Below are positions 57,504-64,000 of a stretch of 64,000 bases of DNA, piece after piece. Origin of the DNA: Malaya genurostris (taxonomy: Eukaryota > Arthropoda > Insecta > Diptera > Culicidae). Position 1 is the stretch's first letter. Each line of letters starts with the position of its first letter. Position numbers and translations under genes: made by a program. The notes under the pieces are model-generated. The model made no database searches, had not been told where the DNA came from, and saw only the letters and a program-made list of their open reading frames with translations. The stretch covers positions 100,791,198 through 100,855,197 of the forward strand of contig NC_080572.1 of assembly GCF_030247185.1 (NCBI RefSeq), given 5' to 3'.

Positions 57504-58143
57504 CCTGTTTTAATCCACCTAGTGGTGTAATGATGCCTTTCTCATGTATAATACTGTGGTATTCTATTCAAAATGTTTCTTTTATCTAGGTTAAAACCGG
57601 GTATAAATAAACGATATAATAATAATAATAATAATGTTTCTTTTAGATTAATGAAAGAAACAAAACGATTGTTTGTGAATTACCGAGTATAACATAGAGA
57701 ATGAAACAGTTCTCAGATCGGTTAGGCCTTCCTTACGAAAACGAAGTGGGTTCACTATATTTATGCACTTCCGGTACCGGAACCCGAGAACCGGTATAAT
57801 CGAAGTCGGTTCGTCACCAACTAACATGACGTACAAACTTTACTAGTTTTAATTCAAATTTTGATGACGATTTAAATGTTTGTTGTATCCGAAAATATGC
57901 AGTAATTTTTGGTAGGACCATAAGACCTTTCATTTGACCCTATGATTGACGTTTTGAGTGCAATTTCCATCATTCCATCATTTTGTTTCGCCAGTGATGA
58001 CGTGGCGGTGTACAATATTTAACACACTTTACCCTATAACTTCGGAACCGGAAGTCGGATCCGTATGAAATTCAGGAATTCCATATGGGACCGTGAGACC
58101 TTTCATTTGAATCTAAATTTGTGGAAATCGGTCAAACCATCGC
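57504..58143 (-). repeat. TTTCTCAT-family repeat, copy I
   Basis: In reverse orientation it starts 'cctgttttaatccacctagt', then 'gatgcctttctcatgtataa', and goes on to 'ttcggaaccggaagtcggat' and 'ggtcaaaccatcgct', where it stops abruptly. A (TAA)n run at 57620-57640 interrupts it. Non-coding. Confidence 0.75.
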
Positions 58144-58482
58144 TACCCAAGTAGCGCGTTAAGTTACTGTCGTTAAGTTTTTCTACAGATTGTGCAATTT
58201 ATCAAATTCGTTCATATTACTATTGTAGTAACTGTTGTGTTATGGAAAAAGCGTAATTTTTCTGTGTTGTGCAACATATTTTTAAGTTCTTCCGTTGTTA
58301 CGAACATTTATTCACAATTCTTGTGCAACTGATACAAAAACTCATGCATCGATTCCATTACAAATGCAGCAATTAAATCAGCGAAAAAACAATTATGAAA
58401 CTCATGGGAACTACTACGTAATGTAAACAAGAATTAAATGATGTTTACAAATACAGCAAACATAATTTCTAATGAATAAGTT
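58144..58482. other. Spacer without gene
   Basis: It begins 'acccaagtagcg' directly at the broken end of copy I, so a repeat boundary may lie there. Nothing else recognised. Confidence 0.3.
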
Positions 58483-59058
58483 TCACATTTGATTTCCAAT
58501 ACAATGAAAATATTCTGCATCTAAATAAATGGTAATACTACATATTGTAGAATGGATCTTTTTTGTTTTAGTATCGACAAAGAACTGCATTTTTATAGTG
58601 AAACATGTCTTCGTACGCCTGAAAATTTTCAAGCGTTTTTGGATGTACGTGTTTTGATGATTTTTTACGTTACGATCATTCAAAACGATTTTGTGGGTTT
58701 TTTTTATGTTTTCTGGTGTTACAGCATCATTTGGACCTCCATTGCGTTCTGCATCATCGGTGTCCCTACGGCCACGTTTGAAGTCAGCCAACCAACGTTT
58801 TATTATTGTGTCTGATGGAGCGGAGTTTCCATAACACTTTTCAAGCCATTGCTTTGCTTAAACGATATTTTCCCATCAAGAAGCAGTATAAAATAAAAAC
58901 ACGAAATTCTTTTTGTTCCATTTTTCTGAAAATAACAAAAGTAGCGTCACTCGTAGCATAATAACTCACAAACTCATGAACAGAATATCATGAAAAATCT
59001 GTCTTTTAAAGGTTAGCGCCATCTATGTGTTGGGCCCGGGACTTTTCAGCCCATGTGT
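58483..59058 (-). mobile_element. mariner element, 5' part with broken transposase
   Basis: The minus-strand 5' end after TA is 'acacatgggctgaaaagtcc'. A leader follows with 'gctacttttgttatttt', then ATG and MEQKEFRVF; the frame is broken soon after. ADFKRGRRDTDDAERNGGPN and DAVTPENIKKTHKIVLNDRN are the N-terminal domain of the same mariner group as 31057-31728. The catalytic domain and 3' TIR are absent. Confidence 0.75.
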
Positions 59059-59375
59059 TACTTATTCCAAATACCGACAGTAGTCATAATGTTTCTCGAA
59101 TAGAATTTGTATCAATATCTCATATTGTCCATTATGGGAGAGGCAGCTTTACACCACTAGGTAGATTAAATCAGCCTTACTTTCTCTGTATCGTCTTGAA
59201 CTCATCAGTGCATTTGTGTGTTCAGGCTTACTCGCAACAAATTTTAACACCTCAGAATACGCCTATCAGTTGTTCATAACAGACTGATGAACACATGTTT
59301 GTTCATAGTGAAACATAATTTTTTGGTGATACTACCAGCTTTTTGATTTTTGGTGATACTACCAGCTTTTTTTGT

Positions 59376-59580
59376 GCGAGTTGGCGGTTCAATGCATAGG
59401 ACGCTGGTCGTACAAGCCTGTTGTTATATGTTCGAGCCCCGATCTGGAAGGATTCATAGTGTCAGTAGGATCGTAGTACTAGTCATACAAAATATTCTTT
59501 ACGCTATGAGTCGCCTGCGAAGTCTGTTGAAACAGAAATGCCAAATTCCTCAAAAGAAATGTAAATTTTAGGACTTTGCT
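59376..59580 (+). mobile_element. Feilai-like SINE, near-complete copy
   Basis: Head with 'ggcggttcaatgcatagg', anticodon-arm 'gctggtcgtacaagcc', B box 'gttcgagccccgatctgg'; body 'tagtgtcagtaggatcgtag' and 'aagtctgttgaaacagaaat'; ends 'aggactttgct'. It serves as the uninterrupted reference for the copy split at 29625. A 27-bp tandem doubling ('tttggtgatactaccagc') precedes it at 59317-59365. Confidence 0.8.
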
Positions 59581-59907
59581 TTGACTAGCTTTTAGATTGA
59601 AGATGGCGTCGAAAGGAGATCAAGTGTGAAAAGCAATTGTTTGCGGTCCCAATGAAAACTTGGATCTGTCAGTATTAAAAAAGTAGCTTGGTTTTCCTGC
59701 AAGTACTCTCCATACCGTTCTTAAATCTTTCGATACACGTTTGACAACAGCCATGAAAGCTGTGAGTAGGTACCGGTAGAATGACGCGAAGGTGAAGCAA
59801 GAGACCAGATCTTTCGTTAAAAATAAGTCTCCTACTTTCGTACATACTTCCAAGCACCGGTAAGGTATAAAGTCGTTCAAGGAAAAACAGTACCGAACCG
59901 TGATAAT

Positions 59908-61016
59908 TTTTTATTTTTTTTATAACGATTTTTATTCAGGCCAATTTGCGTATATATAAGCTTTACGTGGCCGATTGATCCATGTTTTTGTTACACAATA
60001 TTATTTTTTTATTGTTGGATCTCGTTGTCACCCTTCTTCTAGGGGGAGAGGAGCTTCCTTTTTTTTTTCCAGCGAAGATTGGAGGTCACATTGTCCATGG
60101 TTCATATCATCCATTGCTACATCGTTGGAGTTGTGAGTGGTTTCCGTTTCCTTGTTTTTATTGTTGATCGCAGTCTTGGATTCATTGGTAGTTGCTGTAG
60201 ATGCGCTTTGTACCTTGATTGCAGTTGATAGTTGGTTACATGGTGAAGCTGTTTTTGAAACAAGAGAACTTTTCACTAGTTTCCGTTGCTGAGCGGTTGT
60301 CATTTTCGCAGTTTCAGTGCAAGGTTTGCCGTAGTGTGCAGGTTGTTTACAAAACTGTCATGTAACCAGTTGATTTTCATTCGTAATCAGCGTTTTACAC
60401 GGATGTATTCCATCTTGACCACAAACGATGTAAGATGGAATTGTATTACGTAGTTGCATACGTACCACTCGCACGCCATTCCGGATACCCGGAAAAAAAT
60501 TCCGCCATACTTCCCATTCGGTGGAAAGAACTTCACCGTACTGCGACATACTTTCCCGAACGAACTGATCGCTGATCTGCGGGGGAAGGTTATGCACGCA
60601 TACTTCTATGTCATTGTCCACCATGTACACAGGGATTTTATATTTAACATTGTCATGATCAACACTGTGCACACCGTTATTAACCGAACCAAATGCAATT
60701 ACATCTCTTTCACGTTTGAACATAATGTACACACAGTTAGTCGCTTTGTTGAGTTGAATCTCACTTACATCATTAACGTTTAGATGCATTCGTTCCTTAA
60801 GCAAGATTTCAATTTCGGTTGCTGCTGGTCTAACTTTGCAGCGCTTGAAATCAATACAAATTGAATTTGGTCTTGTAGACCAAGTTTCAGACTTTGTTAA
60901 ATCGTATTTGCCCATTTCTTACACTCTATTGTTCACTGTTCTGTATTGTCTTTGTTTCTGTCGTCTCGACCGTAAGAAATTTTCGACTGTGTCGGATGAG
61001 ATGTGAGCACGAACTA
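59908..61016 (-). mobile_element. gag-only non-LTR element (1109 bp) with 12-bp target duplication
   Basis: On the minus strand: 5' UTR of about 100 bp, gag ORF (60915-60028), 3' UTR of about 115 bp with AATAAA, and an A-rich tail ending at 59908. AACCGTGATAAT flanks it (59896-59907, 61017-61028). It has no endonuclease or RT, and the gag stop is followed almost at once by the 3' UTR. It therefore resembles a non-autonomous 'half-LINE' or an internally deleted copy of a LOA/I-type element moved in trans. Confidence 0.85.
60028..60915 (-). pseudogene. gag (ORF1) of LOA/I-type non-LTR element, stop at first zinc-knuckle Cys
   Basis: Starts MGKYDLTKSETWSTRPNSIC at 60915. Central RNA-binding-like domain: EIQLNKATNCVYIMFKRERD, IEVCVHNLPPQISDQFVRES, MSQYGEVLSTEWEVWRNFFP, GVRVVRMQLRNTIPSYIV. 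Then, with one in-frame TGA at 60355-60357, comes a CX2CX4HX4C knuckle whose first Cys is that TGA (remaining FCKQPAHYGKPC). The tail is Thr/Ser/Lys-rich and ends LPLEEG and a stop. One nonsense change in about 295 codons indicates a recent origin. It would package element RNA. Confidence 0.8.
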
Positions 61017-61323
61017 AACCGTGATAATAAACAGAATATGATGACTAAAATCCGGGCTCGCAAAGTTGTGTCGCGAATATTACCGATTTTTTTCTGCGTG
61101 ATAATTAACGACGAAACTTATGTGTATGAAGACTTTAAGCAGCTTCCCGGAATGTCATTGTATATTACCATGCAACCGATCGGCGTAGAAGAGCATTTCA
61201 GGACAAAGAAGAATGTCAAGATTCCCAAAAAAATTGGTTTGCAAGGCAATATGCAATTGTGATCGAGTAAGTCAAAGCTTCATCGCTACCGGAACAATAG
61301 ACTGCTGACGAGTCTAATACCAC

Positions 61324-62800
61324 TGACAGACATGTGATTTTCGTACAATGATTTCTGTACAACGCTGTACGCGTACAACGATGAGGTGACAGACTTGTTT
61401 TGTGCACAGGAAGAATATACAGTGAAACGAAACAACTCAAAAACTTTGCTTAATTTTCCAGCTCCGATGATTGATAATATAGAAATCATAAATTTTTGCG
61501 GTTTGAAGTGTATTTCTAGTAACTGATTTATGACAGATATAATCAATGCATCTCTGAATTAAAACTAATTTTGTGTGTGAGTGTTCTTCGGATGACAATT
61601 TCACTCATATCAAATTTTAAGGATTTATGGTACATTTATGACACGTTTGCTCTGGAATACATGTTTTTTACCTTCATTATTTAAATGTAAATAGCATTAG
61701 GGAAAATTTGATGTCCACAATTTTGATGTTCTACCGTAAAATCAAATAAAAATAGAAAATGGAGGAAGTATGAAAGGTTTTTAGAACTAATTTTCGGAAC
61801 ACTAGCACTATTTCGTATGCAACGAAGCTGATTTGTACCGAAAAGGGGATTAATCACCGAATTTTGTTTGTTAATCATGCCGACTTTTGCAAAATCCGCA
61901 AAAATTTCAAGTTGTTCAGTAATAATTCCTTTTTTACCCGCATATTCACAATAAAAATTAGAGCGCATAAACTTTTAACATTGAGCCTCAAAATAGTAAA
62001 TAAATCTAAGATATTGTTATTATGTAACCAATAAAAACGGCATGGCACACACATATTCCAAAAAATGCACTTTATTCATTACGAAATTTTCATAAAAAGG
62101 ATTATGTTTATCAAAAAGCTGATTCTTGAATTTGAAATCATTCCGAAATAGATTTGACATAGGTTTGATGCTTCGTTTTACTTCATAACGCTTATAAAAT
62201 ATGGTCTGCTAGGCTAGGAGTTTAAAGTTGTGACCACACATTTGGTTTATTGATGTATTGGATATTTATCGTTAAGTATTACCACATGTGCATTTAAAAT
62301 ATGAATCATTATGTGTTCTCAATCCTTTCAATAATAAATTTACTTGTTATTGAGTAGAAAACAATAATTCAATAGTGCCGATTTTATGTACAAATATGAA
62401 TATATTGTTTTCCTTATTTGTATTTGAAAACTTCATTAAATTTATGAACATTTCTTGGTTTGACTGCTTTTTGAAAATAAGCTAAAACGTTGATAAAGTG
62501 TATAAGTTCTATGCTGCTGGTTAGTATTTTACAGAGATTTTTTTTCAAATTAAAACAAAGGTTGTTTATTATTTGATACTCAGAAGAAGGTAATATTGCT
62601 TCGAGAGTTCACCATCGCTCGTCAATGGCGCTGGTAGCAGTAAACAATGAAGTGATTTTGCACAGTACAACGAAAAATGACCGTAGTATGGAAATCTGTT
62701 ATATCGTTGTATCTTGATGCTCGCGTGATACCACCGTGATTAAGGGTGACAGACATGTGATTTCATGGTGTACAGTGATTCCGATATCACATGTCTGTCA
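61324..62800. repeat. Interval bounded by TGACAGACATGTGAT repeats; otherwise AT-rich
   Basis: TGACAGACATGTGAT occurs at 61324-61338 and 62747-62761, and its exact complement at 62786-62800. The last two form a perfect 15-bp inverted repeat with a 24-bp loop. A variant (GTGACAGACTTG) is at about 61386. The DNA between lacks coding potential. It may be a MITE or hAT-like non-autonomous element, but I could not define a target duplication. Confidence 0.45.
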
Positions 62801-64000
62801 TAACGTAAAGGTAACAAAAATAGTAGTGTGCACTTTGCACACTCCTGCGCCCATGGGGTACCAAACCCCTAAATGAGATTAAATCAGTGTTTTTACATTA
62901 CTCCTCGAAAACAATAATACAAAATTGAACTATTTTTGAATTTATTTTTGGTTTTGAACCTCGAATTTTGTCTGAGGACGGCATTCCTTCTATCCAAATT
63001 TATGCTTTCACTGAGACATAAGCGTAGATTATGATGAATGCGAAAAGTTTCTTATCGGGTGATCGTTTGAAGATCGCTTTCGCCATATTCACTTCAGAAG
63101 TGTTACTTAAAATCATTTTAATGATATCAACTTTCATACCATTTCGTTTTCTGTTTTCCATCGTTTTAAGTAGTAGATAAAGTCACGCGTTAGTCAGAAA
63201 TGCTAAATATCAGATGAAACAATTTGAACGAAGTTGTTTATTATGATCCATTTTAGCATTCCGCCGTTCTCAATGACGTACTTCGCAATAATCTGGATTA
63301 CAGACAATATCTGTGAAACCATACGCGGTTCATACTTGTTGTAAAAGTTACCAGCATTTAGATTCAGTTAGGAAACCACTGCCCGTTACAAAGCTTCACA
63401 TGTAGTGCGAATTCGAAGAAGTATATGATTCGATTGCCCATACATTTACGTAACAAATAGCATGTCCATATGCACACTCATGTCGAAATGGGCGTCTAAA
63501 CTAAAGTGAGTCCAACCGAACCGGAAGCTTCGGTAGAAGAAGTACTTATTACGGTCCACCACTTCCTGTTATGTGGCGGTGAAAGAGGAAGTAGAGAAAA
63601 TTGTTTGCCATAATCATGAATGCAAAAATTGTAACAAAGTTTAAACTTCTCCCCTCGGAGCTCCCTGCTTCTCATCCATTCGGGTAGCGGTTGCGTGGTT
63701 CTCTGTCTCTCTAGCTGTCCTTTCTCTGACTTTCTCTGTCGCCATTAGTGCTTTTGCTGATTGCGACTGCAGAATTTAATAAACAGATAAAGTTGGTTCC
63801 AGCCGTCGCTACTGTTACTGCTGTGCTATCTACTTTCTCGTCAACATGCTGAGCTGAAAAACACCTATGATTTCGGTATGCTTCAAGCGAAGGGTAGGTC
63901 TATGCAGCCGTTCCTAGTTATATTTCAGTCTGTTCATTTACAGTTTCGAATTCGAGTTAGTCAAACTTTTCCATACAAATTGATCACCTGAAATTTGGAA
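62801..64000. other. No gene recognised; promoter-like composition near 63640-63960
   Basis: No ORF of note. From 63640 the sequence turns pyrimidine-rich and less AT-rich ('gttctctgtctctctagctg'), with an Inr-like 'ttcagtctgttc' at about 63926. This could be the 5' region of a gene to the right, but the evidence is weak. Confidence 0.25.

Larger units (their letters stand above)
59603..61316 (+). pseudogene. Tc1/mariner transposase (DD37E-type N-terminal half), split by a gag-only retroelement
   Basis: The left part (59603-59907) starts MASKGDQV and reads, through stops and shifts, NLDLSVLKK, GFPAST, LKSFDTRLTTA, NDAKVKQETRSFVKNK. This is the paired helix-turn-helix region. The right part (61017-61316) continues NRDNKQNMMTKIRARKVVSR, NDETYVYEDFKQLPG (first catalytic Asp), then in another frame AICNCDRVSQSFIATGTIDC. 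The 12 duplicated bases encode NRDN at the junction, so the halves join cleanly once the insertion is removed. The other catalytic residues are missing; sequence with TGACAGACATGTGAT follows. Confidence 0.8.

Noticed and set aside
63640..64000. Promoter of a host gene
   Set aside because: Only composition and one Inr-like hexamer support it; no downstream coding is visible, so it is noted only as a weak possibility.

Overview
The window looks like AT-rich nuclear DNA of a dipteran, most likely a culicine mosquito. The evidence is a Juan-type Jockey retrotransposon, an RTE/JAM1-type element, a Feilai-like tRNA-derived SINE, mosquito-type DD37E/DD37D transposases and a very abundant 'TGCCTTTCTCAT ... 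CCACTAGGTGGATTAAAACAGG' repeat. The species cannot be fixed from the sequence. I found no intact host protein-coding gene, rRNA or free-standing tRNA gene. The DNA reads as intergenic or large-intron sequence filled by layers of transposable elements (TEs).

Layout. 1-1201: 3' end of an RNase H-bearing non-LTR element with poly(A). 1203-1830: a module whose first ~310 bp recurs at 55431-55757, followed by a Myb/SANT-like ORF remnant. 4786-7477: two copies of a MITE with CACGGAA ends (a third at 26559-27742). 11617-12490: CR1/L2-type 3' end. 13262-14127: a repeat-family copy with an internal 330-bp duplication. 14617-19475: a Jockey RT, a possible solo LTR and an RTE element, all on the minus strand. 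24138-25380: a TA-flanked TIR element built from ~117-bp units. 25400-26341: a DD37D-like transposase. 29540-29908: a SINE split by a fold-back MITE. 30879-31780: an internally deleted mariner. 32122-36785: a full-length Juan-like element (target-site duplication GCACCCAAC) with intact ORF1 and a single stop in ORF2. 37021-39654: SINE, MITE and DD37E remnants. 39893-42496: RTE and other LINE debris. 43918-44617: 100 head-to-tail copies of TTTATCG. 47347-50961: a second, internally deleted Juan-like copy with a 13-bp duplication. 55000-58143: repeats plus a possible spliced pseudogene. 58483-61316: a mariner, a SINE, and a DD37E transposase split by a gag-only retroelement with a 12-bp duplication.

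How they work together: no host pathway can be read here. The relationships are those of TE parasitism and nesting: LINE machinery (Juan, RTE, LOA/I types) that could mobilise SINEs and gag-only copies, and Tc1/mariner-type transposases that could mobilise the TA-flanked MITEs. Almost every coding copy is disabled by stops, frameshifts, deletions or lost catalytic residues. The points most worth a second look are the gag-only nested insertion, the near-perfect heptamer array, and repeat families that carry CTCF-like or YY1+ETS-like motifs in each copy. Some blocks (about 44.6-47.3 kb, 51-53 kb, 63-64 kb) look single-copy and less AT-rich and may hold host regulatory DNA, but show no recognisable gene.
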